From: Streptomyces sp. 1331.2 | GTDB lineage: Bacteria; Actinomycetota; Actinomycetes; Streptomycetales; Streptomycetaceae | Length of the DNA: 64,000 nucleotides | Assembly: GCF_900199205.1 (NCBI RefSeq) | Contig: NZ_OBMJ01000001.1 | Coordinates: forward strand, 7,495,001-7,559,000 | Direction: 5' to 3' | Shown here: piece by piece, positions 45,695-54,984 of the stretch | Numbering within the stretch: the first letter of the stretch is position 1 | Layout: each line of letters starts with the position of its first letter | Position numbers and translations under genes: made by a program | The notes under the pieces: generated by a model | What the model saw: only the letters and a program-made list of their open reading frames with translations | Databases searched by the model: none | What the model was told of the DNA's origin: nothing

Positions 45695-45832
45695 GGGTGG
45701 TGGAAGTCAGAACGGGCGTCAAACCCGGTCCGGTTGTGCCGACCGGGCCTTCGCCATGCCCTTCCCACGCCCGCTGCCGCCCCGTAAGGTCGGTCCCCGC
45801 CGACTTGTCGAGCCACCGTCACCACAGCGGGG

Positions 45833-47770
45833 ATGACCATGAAGAGACTCGGAACGCGACTGCTCGCCCTGGCCGCGTGCCTGCCCGTGCTCGCCGCCCT
45901 GACGGCCGGCTCCGGCACCGCCGCGGCGCAGGCCGCCACCGTCACGGCCGGCCGGCCCGCCGCCGAACGGCTCGCCGCGTCGTGGACCGGCCCGCTCAGC
46001 ACCCGCGGGCGGTACGTCGTGGACGCGAACGGCGACCGCTTCAAGCTGAAGGCCGCCAACTGGGCCGGGGCCCAAGGCACCTGGGAGGGCAACGGCGACC
46101 CGAACGACCCGGCGAACAACCAGGCCGGGCAGGTGTCGCACAACATCCCGCTCGGCCTGGACCGGGTGCCGATGACGCAGCTCCTGGCCGACTTCCACGA
46201 CCTGGGCCTCAACAGCATCCGGCTGCCCTTCGCCAACGCGATGATCCACGACACCGTCCCCGTCCCGGACTCCGCCGTCGCCGCCAACCCGCAACTGCGC
46301 GGCCGCACCCCGCTCCAGGTCTACGACGCCGTGGTGGCGGCGCTCACCGCCGACGGCTTCGCGGTCATCCTCAACAACCACACCACCGGCTACCGCTTCT
46401 GCTGCGGCCTGGACGGCAACGAGCGCTGGAACAGCGGCCAGTCCACCGCGCAGTGGGAGGACGACTGGGTCTTCATGGCGAACCGCTACCGCGCCGACAA
46501 GCGGGTGGTCGGCGCCGACCTGCGCAACGAGGTCCGCCGCGACACCTGGGACGACCCCAACTGGGGCCTGGGCGACGCCCACGACGAGTACGCCGCCTTC
46601 GAGGAGGCCGGAAACCGGATCCTGCAGGCCGACCCGGACCTGCTGGTCGTCATGGAGGGCATCAACTGGTACGGCATCCCCGCCGCGCTGTTCAGCCACG
46701 GCCGGCCGATGCTCACCCCGGTCCGCACCCTCTCCCACACCCTGATCGACTCCGGCAAGCTGGTGTACTCCGCGCACTTCTACGCCTACACCGGCCCGGC
46801 CAACACCGGTGCGGGCAGCGGCCCGGGGGCGACGAGCGACCCCCGCTACGAGGACTTCACCCCCGACCAGCTCGCCCAGGTCGTCAACGACGAGGCACTG
46901 TTCGTCACCCGGACCGGACAGCACTTCACCGCCCCGGTGTGGATCAGCGAGTTCGGCGCGGGCGGCCGCGGCTCCACCGACGCCAAGGAACAGACCTGGC
47001 TGGACACCTTCACCGACCTCCTGGCGCGCAACGACACCGACTTCGCCATCTGGCCGCTGGTCGGCTGGGCCGACGCGAGCGGCCGCCCCCTGGACAGCTG
47101 GGCGCTGCTCTCCTACGACACCGCCGGCCGGCGCACCGGCCTCGGCGACCCCGGCGACTGGCGGGCCGCCGACTGGCACAAGCTGGTCGACGCCCCCGCA
47201 CTCACCGGCCCCGTCGCCCCGGTCGCCCACTGGAACATGCTCGACCTCGACCACGGCGACCAGAACGTCTCGCGGCGGATGCTCGCCCTCCCGGACTGGA
47301 GCCCCGGCAACCGCAAGGGCAACTGCCCGGACGGCCAACGCCTGCTCGCCCTCGGCCGTAGCAGCAGCCGGGGCCTGTGCAGCGACACGGGCCAGCCCGT
47401 CACGGGCACCGGCGACTGGACCACCGTCACCGACGAGCGCTACGTCACCCAGGGCGACTGGGCCTCCGGCTACAACAAGCTGCAGTGCCCCGAGCGCACC
47501 TTCGCCGTCGGTTACAGCGTGCACGGCGGCGCCATGGCCGCCCTGCTCTGCGCGCCCGCGGCCGGACCGCTGCCCTCCGGCGGCCGGGTCCTCTGGTTCG
47601 ACCACGGCGACAACCGGCCCGCCGACGGAGGCTCGGTCGCCAGTGACTGGGCGCCCGGCTCCTACAAGGGTCAGTGCGGGGACGGTGAGTACGCGGCCGG
47701 CGTCGCCTACACCTGGCGGTGGCTGCACTACGGCGTCCCGGACGCCCTGCTCTGCCGCCCGCTCGGCTGA
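45833..47770 (+). CDS. Secreted glycoside hydrolase family 5-like enzyme with a triple-repeat C-terminal domain
   Basis: A 645-residue secreted enzyme. Signal peptide at residues 1-34 (LLALAACLPVLAALTAGSG). The GH5 catalytic domain (about 60-470) has GLNSIRLPFANAM, the acid/base DLRNEVRRDTW (NE motif), YSAHFYAY and the nucleophile segment VWISEFGAGGRG, as in endoglucanases. The last 160 residues hold three copies of a DWxxGxxKxxC-(11-24)-LC repeat, not a standard carbohydrate-binding module. ATG 45833 is chosen; an in-frame ATG lies two codons later. The promoter region is shared with the DUF2079 gene. Confidence 0.87.
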   Translation: MTMKRLGTRLLALAACLPVLAALTAGSGTAAAQAATVTAGRPAAERLAASWTGPLSTRGRYVVDANGDRFKLKAANWAGAQGTWEGNGDPNDPANNQAGQVSHNIPLGLDRVPMTQLLADFHDLGLNSIRLPFANAMIHDTVPVPDSAVAANPQLRGRTPLQVYDAVVAALTADGFAVILNNHTTGYRFCCGLDGNERWNSGQSTAQWEDDWVFMANRYRADKRVVGADLRNEVRRDTWDDPNWGLGDAHDEYAAFEEAGNRILQADPDLLVVMEGINWYGIPAALFSHGRPMLTPVRTLSHTLIDSGKLVYSAHFYAYTGPANTGAGSGPGATSDPRYEDFTPDQLAQVVNDEALFVTRTGQHFTAPVWISEFGAGGRGSTDAKEQTWLDTFTDLLARNDTDFAIWPLVGWADASGRPLDSWALLSYDTAGRRTGLGDPGDWRAADWHKLVDAPALTGPVAPVAHWNMLDLDHGDQNVSRRMLALPDWSPGNRKGNCPDGQRLLALGRSSSRGLCSDTGQPVTGTGDWTTVTDERYVTQGDWASGYNKLQCPERTFAVGYSVHGGAMAALLCAPAAGPLPSGGRVLWFDHGDNRPADGGSVASDWAPGSYKGQCGDGEYAAGVAYTWRWLHYGVPDALLCRPLG

Positions 47771-47929
47771 CCCGCACGTGACCTGACCTGACCCGACCGG
47801 TCGCGAGCCCGTCCTGGCGTCCGTCCGGTCGGGGTGCGCCTCGCCGGGGCCGGTGCCTCATGTGCCCGGGACACCGGGTGCAGGACACTGCTGCCATCCC
47901 GTGGGGGCGTCGGCGAGGAAAGGGCGGTC

Positions 47930-49993
47930 ATGGCGGCGGAGAGCGCGCGGAGAGCCCGGCGGCGGCCCCGGTCCGGCCCGGCGGAACGGCAGCTGGCCCT
48001 GGCCGGGCTGTGCGCCGCCGTCTGCCTGGTGGCCGGGGGCCTGTGGGTGGGCTACGTGGTGAGCCACCTGGGCGCGCCCGGGATCTCGGTGCCCGCCCAC
48101 CACCTGGCGGTCCTGGGCTCCGGGCTGGCCGCCGTGGCCGGCGGGGTGCTGCTGCACGCCCACCGCCCGGGTGTCCAGCTCGGCTGGGTGCTGCTCGTGT
48201 ACGGGGCGGCGCAGATCATCCCCCTCGCCGCCCAGACCCCGGTCTGGGTCGAGGTGGGCGATCCGGGCGTGGTCGGGGCCGTGGTGGTCCTGGTGTCGGC
48301 CGGCTACGCCGTCAGCGGCCCGCTGTGGCACGCATTTCCGCTGTGGCTGCCGTACGGGACGCTGCCCAGCCGCCGGTGGTGGTACGCGATCGGCGCGGTG
48401 GCCGTGTGGATCCTGCCCCAGGCCTGCTACTACGTCTACCAGCCCACGGTCTTCGGCCGGCCCAACCCGCTGGCCGGCAGCACCGTCGCGAGCCGGCTGC
48501 GGACGTTCGACGACCGGCTGCACGCCACCCAGCTCATCGTGTTCGCCGTCCTGACCGTCCTGGTGATCCTGGTCCCGCTCGCCCGCACCCGCGGGGTGTC
48601 CCGGCGGCGCCGGCAGAACGTCCTGATCGGCCTCGGGGTCTACCTGCTGTGGGACTTCGCCGAACTCGGCTACTACTTCGACGGACAGAGCACCGCGGCG
48701 TTCATCGCCTTCACCTTCGCCTCCGCGCTGTGGACGCTCACCCTGGCCGCCGTCGTCGTGCGCGACGGCTCCTGGCGGCTGGACCTGGCGGCCCGCCGGG
48801 TGCTGGTCGGCCTGCTGGTGGCGACCGGGCTGGTGGTGGTGTTCGTCCTGGTGGCCTGCGTGCTGTCCACCATGCTGATGCCCGGGCGGCGCGGCGCCGG
48901 GACGCTGTTGCTGATCGCCGTCGTCTTCCTGCTCGCGGCCGGCCTGCCCCGCGGCGTCCAGTGGGCCTCCGGCGTGGTCGACCGCTGGTACTACGGCTCG
49001 CGCGCGCAGCCGTACCAGGTGCTGCGCAGCCTCGCCGGGCGGGTCAGCCAGACCGTCGACCCGCAGGAGGTGCCGGCCGTGCTCTGCGCCACGGTCAGTG
49101 ACGAACTCCGGCTGCCCGGCGTGGCGTTGACCGTCTCCACCCGCGGCGGCGAACGCCCGCTGGCTGCCGTCGGGGAACGCTCCGGCAGTGGCGAGGGCTT
49201 CGCCCTGGTCCACCGCGGCGCCGAGATCGGCCGGCTCACCGTCGCCCCGCGCCCCGGCCAGCTGACTCTCGACGAGAGCGACCGCGACATCCTGCGCTCG
49301 CTCGCCGACCAGGCCGCGCCCGCCGTCGCCTCGCTCCGGCTGACCGAGGACCTGCGGGCCAGCCGCGAACAGATCGTCGCCGCCCGCGAGGAGGAGCGCC
49401 GCCAGCTGCGGCGCGACATCCACGACGGCCTCGGCCCGATGCTGGCCGGACTGCGGCTGCGGCTCCAGGGAGCGGCCGCGGTGGACGACCCGGCGCAGTT
49501 CTCCGGCGCGCTGGAGCGGGTCGCGGACGACCTCGCCTCGGCCGTCCGGGAGGTCCGGCGGATCACCGACCGGCTCGGGCCGACCGCCCTGGGCGACTAC
49601 GGCCTGTCCCGGGCGCTCGACCGGCTCGCGGAGACCTTCAGCGGCGCCGACCTCACCGTCACCGCCAGGCTCCAGCCGGATCCGCTGCCGGACCTGCCCG
49701 CCGCCGTCGAGGTCGCCGTCTACCGGATCACCGCGGAGGCACTGAACAACGTGCTGCGCCACGCCCGGGCGCGCAGCGCCACGGTGTGCGTACGAGTGGA
49801 GGCCGAGCAGCTGGAACTCCTGGTCGAGGATGACGGGCAGGGCCCGGGCCCCGGCGATCCGGCGCGCCCGGGGGTGGGCCTGCGGTCGATGTCGGAGCGG
49901 GCCGCGGAGATCGGCGGCAGCTGCACCGTCGACGCGCTCGGCCACGGTACCCGGGTGCACGCGGTGCTGCCGCGCCGACCGGCGTGCGGCTGA
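47930..49993 (+). CDS. NarL-type sensor histidine kinase with an eight-helix membrane domain and GAF domain
   Basis: A 687-residue kinase. The first 330 residues have about eight to nine transmembrane helices, followed by a GAF-like region (RVSQTVDPQEVPAVLCATVS), then a HisKA_3 dimerisation helix with the phospho-His in REEERRQLRRDIHDGLGPML, and a HATPase domain with ITAEALNNVLRHARAR and DDGQGPGPG. No response-regulator gene is adjacent, so its partner is elsewhere. ATG 47930 follows GAGGAAAGG. Confidence 0.92.
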   Translation: MAAESARRARRRPRSGPAERQLALAGLCAAVCLVAGGLWVGYVVSHLGAPGISVPAHHLAVLGSGLAAVAGGVLLHAHRPGVQLGWVLLVYGAAQIIPLAAQTPVWVEVGDPGVVGAVVVLVSAGYAVSGPLWHAFPLWLPYGTLPSRRWWYAIGAVAVWILPQACYYVYQPTVFGRPNPLAGSTVASRLRTFDDRLHATQLIVFAVLTVLVILVPLARTRGVSRRRRQNVLIGLGVYLLWDFAELGYYFDGQSTAAFIAFTFASALWTLTLAAVVVRDGSWRLDLAARRVLVGLLVATGLVVVFVLVACVLSTMLMPGRRGAGTLLLIAVVFLLAAGLPRGVQWASGVVDRWYYGSRAQPYQVLRSLAGRVSQTVDPQEVPAVLCATVSDELRLPGVALTVSTRGGERPLAAVGERSGSGEGFALVHRGAEIGRLTVAPRPGQLTLDESDRDILRSLADQAAPAVASLRLTEDLRASREQIVAAREEERRQLRRDIHDGLGPMLAGLRLRLQGAAAVDDPAQFSGALERVADDLASAVREVRRITDRLGPTALGDYGLSRALDRLAETFSGADLTVTARLQPDPLPDLPAAVEVAVYRITAEALNNVLRHARARSATVCVRVEAEQLELLVEDDGQGPGPGDPARPGVGLRSMSERAAEIGGSCTVDALGHGTRVHAVLPRRPACG

Positions 49994-50038
49994 GCGCGGC
50001 TCCCGTGCGTCGAGGCCCGGAACGGGGCCCGTACGACG

Positions 50039-50076
50039 CCCGCCCCCGGCGCGTCGGGCGGACGGCCGGGGGCGGG
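50039..50076. terminator. 12-bp stem terminator
   Basis: CCCGCCCCCGGC pairs with GCCGGGGGCGGG around a 14-base loop, between the convergent sensor kinase and small membrane-protein genes. Confidence 0.75.
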
Positions 50077-50100
50077 GATCGAAGGGGCAGCGGAACCGGT

Positions 50101-50331
50101 TCAGTTGCAGAAGGGCGGGTTGGGGCACGGCGGGCGGGGCGGGCGGGGCGGGCCGCCGCCGGGGCCCGGCCCGGGGCGCCGGTGCCGCTTCGCTCTGCGG
50201 CTGCGCTCGGTGCCCGCGGCGCCCTCGACCGGACACCTGCAGGCCCGGACGGCCGCGGCGAGGCTCACGGCGGCGAAGACCGCGGCGGCGCCCGCCGCCA
50301 CCAGCGCCGCACCGGCCGTTCTGTCGGTCAT
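50101..50331 (-). CDS. Small membrane-anchored protein with basic, Pro/Gly-rich tail
   Basis: A 76-residue product from ATG 50331, with GGAGG six bases upstream. Residues 8-28 form one transmembrane helix (GAALVAAGAAAVFAAVSLAA), followed by CRCP, a basic stretch (RSRRAKRHRRP) and a Pro/Gly-rich end PRPPCPNPPFCN with two cysteines. The strong ribosome site argues that it is expressed. Unknown function. Confidence 0.6.
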   Translation of the reverse strand: MTDRTAGAALVAAGAAAVFAAVSLAAAVRACRCPVEGAAGTERSRRAKRHRRPGPGPGGGPPRPPRPPCPNPPFCN

Positions 50332-50554
50332 GGTGACCTCCACGGTGGGTTCCGCAGGCCGGGCGCTCCGACCTGCTCCTCCATGCCACCGCTGATGCCG
50401 CCCCGTCCGCATGAGGCGACGGTCCCGGGCCCGTCCCGCCGGGTGGGAGCGCGGTCGCGGTGTGTGACGTCGACCGGGCGGTGGGAACCCCTGTTCGAAG
50501 CGTATCCGGGCGAACACCCGTCGCAACTCGGCGGCGGGCGCGCGGTTGGAAGCG

Positions 50555-50568
50555 GAACGCATTCGTTC
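50555..50568. promoter_or_regulatory. TetR-type operator candidate before the TetR gene
   Basis: GAACG-CATT-CGTTC, a perfect 5-bp-arm palindrome in an AT-richer patch 82 bases upstream of the TetR start. Autorepression site candidate. Confidence 0.45.
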
Positions 50569-50650
50569 ACTAACATCGGAGGTGGTGGCGCGAGAAGGGG
50601 AACGCCGTCGCCGTGATCGAGGAAGGGCGAGTCGAAGAGGGTGCACAGCC

Positions 50651-51268
50651 ATGACCGCTGACACGGACACCGGGCGCGGACCGGTGGCCGCAACGCCGCT
50701 GCGGCGGCGCGGCGAGGCGCTGGAGAGCGCCATCTACGAGGCCGTCCTCCACCAGCTCACCACCGACGGTTACGCCCGGCTGACCATGGAGGGCGTGGCC
50801 GCCGCGGCGCAGACCGGGAAGGCCGCGCTCTACCGCCGCTGGCCCTCCAAGGAGGAGCTGGTCATGGACGCGCTGCGGGCCAGCCTGCCGCCGGGCGGCC
50901 AGGCCCCCGACACCGGCAGCCTGCGGGGGGACCTGCTGGCGGTGGTGGAAAGGCTGCGCACGGCCATGTTCAGCGAGCTGGGCGCGGCGGTCCGGGCGAT
51001 CATGAGCGAGCTCGACCACCGGCGGGCGCACGCCTTCGTGGCGATCGTGCTGGAGCGGGTGGTCGAGCCGACGACCGCGCTGATCGCCGAGGTACTGGAC
51101 CGCGGCGCCGCCCGCGGCGAGGTCCGCCCGGGGGCCGTCACCCCGCTGGTCACCGACGTGGTGCCGGCGCTGATGCTGTACCGGATCAAGATGTGCGGCG
51201 GGGAGGCGGTGCAGCTCGATCCGGCGGAGATCGTGGACGAGGTGCTGCTGCCGATCGTCCGCCCGTGA
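50651..51268 (+). CDS. TetR family transcriptional regulator
   Basis: A 205-residue regulator with a TetR DNA-binding domain: ALESAIYEAVLHQLTTDGYA, LTMEGVAAAAQTGKAALYRRW (helix-turn-helix) and PSKEELVMDAL, and a C-terminal TetR_C-type dimerisation domain (IMSELDHRRAHAFVAIVLER, VTDVVPALMLYRI). ATG 50651; an upstream in-frame start at 50546 looks like antisense sequence. It is convergent with the FprA-like gene; a target operon is not evident apart from its own promoter. Confidence 0.92.
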   Translation: MTADTDTGRGPVAATPLRRRGEALESAIYEAVLHQLTTDGYARLTMEGVAAAAQTGKAALYRRWPSKEELVMDALRASLPPGGQAPDTGSLRGDLLAVVERLRTAMFSELGAAVRAIMSELDHRRAHAFVAIVLERVVEPTTALIAEVLDRGAARGEVRPGAVTPLVTDVVPALMLYRIKMCGGEAVQLDPAEIVDEVLLPIVRP

Positions 51269-51281
51269 CGCCTGTCCGGCC

Positions 51282-51301
51282 CCGGTCGGGCGGACGACCG
51301 G
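51282..51301. terminator. Weak hairpin between TetR and FprA-like genes
   Basis: CCGGTCG and CGACCGG pair around a six-base loop between two convergent genes. Short stem, so low certainty. Confidence 0.4.
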
Positions 51302-51328
51302 CCCTGCCGGTGGAGGAGCGGCCCGCGC

Positions 51329-52693
51329 TCACGCCCCGCTGTGGCGCAGCATCTCCTCGCGTTCGACGACCTTGACCCGCTCGCGGCCCTCGGCCTCGCC
51401 GAGCGCGCGCTCGCGGGCGTCGAGCAGCTGCCAGCCCGCCCACGTGGTGTAGCGCACGCCCTGTCCGCGCAGGTGCTCCTCGACCGCCGCCGGGTCCGGC
51501 TCGGCGGCGCCCGGCAGGCGGCCGGCCGCGTGGTCGTCCAGCAGGCAGGCGACGGTCTCGTTGGCGTCACCCTTGGTGTGGCCGATCAGGCCGACCGGGC
51601 CGCGCTTGATCCAGCCGGTGACGTACGTCGCGGTGCGGTGCGAGCCGTCGCCGTCCAGCACCCGGCCGGCCGCGTGCGGGACGGTGCCCGAGACCGGGTC
51701 GAAGGGCAGCTTGGGCAGCTCGTCGGAGTAGTAGCCGACGGCCCGGTAGACCGCCTGGACGTCCCAGTCGGTGAAGCGGCCGGTGCCGCGCACGTTGCCG
51801 GTGCCGTCGTACTCGGTGCGCTCGGTGCGCAGCCCGACCACCCGGCCGTCCGCGCCCAGGACCTCGACCGGGGACTCGAAGAAGTGCAGGTGGACCCGGT
51901 GCGGGCGGTCCCCGACGTCGCGGATCGCCCAGTTCTCCAGGGTCGCCGCGACCAGGTCGACGTGCTTGACCGCGCGGCGCTCGGCGATCGAACCGGCGTC
52001 GTACTCGATGTCCTCGGGGTCGACGACCACCTCGATGGTCGGGGAGTGGTCCAGTTCGCGCAGCTCCATCGGGCTGAACTTGGCCTGGGCCGGGCCGCGC
52101 CGGCCGAAGACGTGCACCTCGCGGGCCCGGTTGCGGCGCAGACCCGCGTGGACGTTCGGCGGGATCTCGGTGGGCAGCAGCTCATCGGCGGTCTTGGCGA
52201 GGATCCGGGCGACGTCCAGCGCGACGTTGCCGACGCCGAGCACGGCGACCTTCTCCGCCTCCAGCGGCCAGTCGCGGTCCACGTCCGGGTGCCCGTCGTA
52301 CCAGGAGACGAAGTCGGCCGCGCCGTGCGAGCCGTCCAGGTCGATGCCGGGCAGGCCGAGCGCGCGGTCGGCCGTCGCGCCGGTGGCGAACACCACGGCG
52401 TCGTAGAACCGGTGCAGGTCGTCCAGGGCGAGGTCGGACGGGTAGTCGACGTTGCCGAACAGGCGGACCTGCGGCTTGTCGAGCACCTGGTGCAGGGCCG
52501 TCACGATGCCCTTGATGCGCGGGTGGTCGGGCGCGACGCCGTAGCGGATCAGGCCGAACGGGGCGGGCATCCGCTCGAACAGGTCGATCGAGACACCGGG
52601 GGTCCCGGCGGCGTCGGACTTCAGCAGGGCGTCGGCGGCGTAGATGCCGGCGGGGCCGGCTCCGACGATCGCGACTCTGATCGGGCGGGTCAT
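51329..52693 (-). CDS. Ferredoxin-NADP+ reductase (FprA/adrenodoxin reductase-like)
   Basis: A 454-residue flavoenzyme with the FAD site VAIVGAGPAGIYAADALLKS at the N-terminus, the MPAPFGLIRYGVAPDHPRIK segment typical of adrenodoxin-reductase-like proteins, and NADP-binding VLGVGNVALDVARIL followed by REVHVFGRRGPAQAKF; TGWIKRGPVGLIGHTKGDA is near the end. It passes electrons from NADPH to a ferredoxin, for instance for P450s such as the conservon enzyme, though nothing ties them directly. ATG 52693 has GGAGGACCGTCC upstream. Confidence 0.93.
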   Translation of the reverse strand: MTRPIRVAIVGAGPAGIYAADALLKSDAAGTPGVSIDLFERMPAPFGLIRYGVAPDHPRIKGIVTALHQVLDKPQVRLFGNVDYPSDLALDDLHRFYDAVVFATGATADRALGLPGIDLDGSHGAADFVSWYDGHPDVDRDWPLEAEKVAVLGVGNVALDVARILAKTADELLPTEIPPNVHAGLRRNRAREVHVFGRRGPAQAKFSPMELRELDHSPTIEVVVDPEDIEYDAGSIAERRAVKHVDLVAATLENWAIRDVGDRPHRVHLHFFESPVEVLGADGRVVGLRTERTEYDGTGNVRGTGRFTDWDVQAVYRAVGYYSDELPKLPFDPVSGTVPHAAGRVLDGDGSHRTATYVTGWIKRGPVGLIGHTKGDANETVACLLDDHAAGRLPGAAEPDPAAVEEHLRGQGVRYTTWAGWQLLDARERALGEAEGRERVKVVEREEMLRHSGA

Positions 52694-52858
52694 GGCGGAC
52701 GGTCCTCCGGTCGGGCGCAGCGGGAGGTGGTCTGGACCCTTGCAGCCAACCCGGAGGTGGGGCGGTGGTGTAGTCGGTTCCGGTCTATGGGGTCATAGGG
52801 ACGACCTATGGGCACGCGGCCGGATCGGGTGGGTGTCCCGGCCGGCCGCGTGGTGGGC

Positions 52859-53704
52859 TCAGCTCCCGTCGGCCGGGGCCTGCGCGGGGACGGCGGCCCC
52901 CTGGGCCGGGGCCTCGACGGCTGCGTCACCCGCATCGCCAGAGCCTTCGGCGGCGATCCTGGCGGTCGAGGCGTCGAAGAAGCGCAGCAGCTCCACCGGG
53001 AACGGCAGCACCAGCGTCGAGTTCTTCTCCGCCGCGACCTCGACCACCGTCTGCAGCAGCCGCAGCTGCATCGCCGCCGGGGTCTCGCTCATCTTTGCGG
53101 CCGCCTCGGCGAGCTTGGCGGCGGCCTGGAACTCGCCGTCGGCGGTGATGATCCTGGCCCGGCGCTCGCGGTCGGCCTCGGCCTGGCGGGCCATCGAGCG
53201 CTTCATCGAGTCGGGCAGGCTGACGTCCTTGATCTCCACCCGGTCGATGTGCACGCCCCAGCCGGTGGCCGGGCTCTCCAGCATGACCTCCAGGCCCTGG
53301 TGCAGGTTCTCCCGGCCGGAGAGCAGGTCGTCCAGCTCGCTCTTGCCGATGATCGAGCGCAGCGAGGTCTGGGCGACCTGCAGCATGGCGAAGGCGTAGT
53401 TCTGCACGTCCACGGTGGCCTTGACCGGGTCGATCACCCGGAAGTAGAGCACCGCGTCGACGCTCACCGAGACGTTGTCCTTGGTGATGCCCTCCTGCGC
53501 GGGCACCGGCATGGTCACGACCTGGACGTTGACCTTGCGCATCCGGTCGAGCACCGGCAGCAGGAGGGTGACGCCCGGCTCGCGGACCCGGCCGCTCACC
53601 CGCCCCAGCCGGAACACCACACCGCGCTCGTACTGCTGGACCACCCGCACGCCGGTCACCAGCCAGAGCAGGAGCAGCACGGCGACGATCACCACAGCTG
53701 TCAC
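52859..53704 (-). CDS. SPFH/Band 7 (slipin-type) membrane protein
   Basis: A 281-residue protein with one N-terminal transmembrane helix (VVIVAVLLLLWLVTGV), then the Band 7 domain: VVQQYERGVVFRLGRVSGR, VDVQNYAFAMLQVAQTSLRS, DLLSGRENLHQGLEVMLESP and VEIKDVSLPDSMKRSMARQA. The family forms membrane scaffolds or microdomains. GTG 53704 follows GGGGGAGG by eight bases. No NfeD-like partner gene is next to it. The C-terminal 25 residues are Ala/Pro-rich. Confidence 0.9.
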   Translation of the reverse strand: MTAVVIVAVLLLLWLVTGVRVVQQYERGVVFRLGRVSGRVREPGVTLLLPVLDRMRKVNVQVVTMPVPAQEGITKDNVSVSVDAVLYFRVIDPVKATVDVQNYAFAMLQVAQTSLRSIIGKSELDDLLSGRENLHQGLEVMLESPATGWGVHIDRVEIKDVSLPDSMKRSMARQAEADRERRARIITADGEFQAAAKLAEAAAKMSETPAAMQLRLLQTVVEVAAEKNSTLVLPFPVELLRFFDASTARIAAEGSGDAGDAAVEAPAQGAAVPAQAPADGS

Positions 53705-53851
53705 GATTTCGACCTCCCCCGTCGCGGCGCAACCGGGCCGGGACCGGAGTGGCCCTGTCGCGCGGTGCGAGCCGCGCAGGACAGTATGCGCCCGGGGTGG
53801 CGAGCGGGACAGGCGTGTGCACGGGAGTCTTGACGGACCCTTAGCGGCTGA

Positions 53852-54103
53852 CGGCCCGTTCGTGCTCCGGGGCGCTCGTGGCCGTCTCCGCCGCCGTGCC
53901 CGCTCGGCCTGGTCCGGGCCGCGCTCACCGCCGCCGTCCGGGCGGGCCACGAACTCACCCGGGGCGAGCCGACCGCCGAGCGCTTCGTCACCCTGCTCTG
54001 GCACCCGCGCCGGGAACAGGACCCGCTGGTGCGGCTGCTGCGCGAGAGCCTTCGCGTGCTCGCCGCGGAGCTCACCGGGCCGGGCGACGAGCCGCCGCAC
54101 TGA
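53852..54103 (+). pseudogene. C-terminal gene fragment without a start codon
   Basis: Between the SPFH and PPOX genes a plus-strand frame with good coding-type base use runs to a TGA at 54101. The clear part reads GLVRAALTAAVRAGHELTRG and then WHPRREQDPLVRLLRESLRV, an amphipathic helical pattern of a normal soluble protein tail. There is a stop at 53849 upstream in frame and no ATG, GTG or TTG in the open stretch. It is most simply a remnant of a decayed gene. Family not recognised. The rest of 53705-54281 holds nothing supported. Confidence 0.45.
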
Positions 54104-54281
54104 GCTGCGGGGACGGGGACGCGGCGACCGACACGCACGGGGCCGGGCCGTTGCTCGACTTGCCGCAGGTCGGACGCTTGGATGGGTCCGCCCTGGTCAA
54201 CTCGACGGGCCCGTACCGGATTGCGCCCCGACGCGGCTCGGACCCGGCCCGAACGCCCCCGGCAAGCCGAGGAGTCACCCC

Positions 54282-54932
54282 GTGCACGACACCACCGACC
54301 CCGCCGCCGTGGCTCAGCGGATCGCCGAACGGTGCGACCGGCTGGGCATCACCGAGGACGACCTGGCCCGCCGGGCCGCGATGGCCCCCCGCTACCTGCG
54401 GCACCTGCTCGACGCCGGGCCCGACTTCGACCCGGGCGGGTTCGTGCGGATCGCCGCCGCCCTCGGCTGCAGCCGCGACGAACTGCTGACCGGCCGCGCC
54501 GACGCCCCGCCCGGCCACGGCGGCCCCGGCCCGCACCCCCGGCTGCAGAACCTCACCGAGGCCGAGTGCTGGGAGCTCGTCGGCACCCACGGCATCGGCC
54601 GGATCGGCCTGGCGGTCGAGCCGGGGCCGGTGGTCCTGCCCGTCAACTACGTGGTCGACCGGGCGTCCTTCGCCTTCCGCACCGGCGAGCACCACGCCGC
54701 CGCCCCGGCCGAGTCCGCCCCGGTCTCCTTCGAGGTCGACCGCATCGACGAGTACCTCGGGCGCGGCTGGAGCGTCCTCGTCCTCGGCCAGGCCCACTAC
54801 GTGACCGACCCCGAGGAACTGCAACGCCTGGCCGCCCTCCCCGGCGCCACCCCCTGGGCCGGCGGCGACCGCCCCCGCTGGGTCCGGATCCGCCCCGACG
54901 AGATCACCGGCCGCCGCCTGATCACGGGTTGA
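54282..54932 (+). CDS. XRE helix-turn-helix fused to a pyridoxamine 5'-phosphate oxidase-like domain
   Basis: A 216-residue protein. Residues 1-75 form an XRE-type helix-turn-helix (AERCDRLGITEDDLARRAAM, YLRHLLDAGPDFD), residues 90-216 a split-barrel PPOX-like domain with LTEAECWELVGTHGIGRIGL, VVLPVNYVVDRASFAFRT and SVLVLGQAHYVTDPEEL. PPOX-like domains bind flavin, F420 or heme, so this could be a cofactor-sensing regulator. GTG 54282 has GAGGAG eight bases before it. Confidence 0.9.
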   Translation: MHDTTDPAAVAQRIAERCDRLGITEDDLARRAAMAPRYLRHLLDAGPDFDPGGFVRIAAALGCSRDELLTGRADAPPGHGGPGPHPRLQNLTEAECWELVGTHGIGRIGLAVEPGPVVLPVNYVVDRASFAFRTGEHHAAAPAESAPVSFEVDRIDEYLGRGWSVLVLGQAHYVTDPEELQRLAALPGATPWAGGDRPRWVRIRPDEITGRRLITG

Positions 54933-54984
54933 CCCACCCGGCCGGGCACCTCGCGCGTCGGCCCGGCGGCGCGGTCGACGCCGG

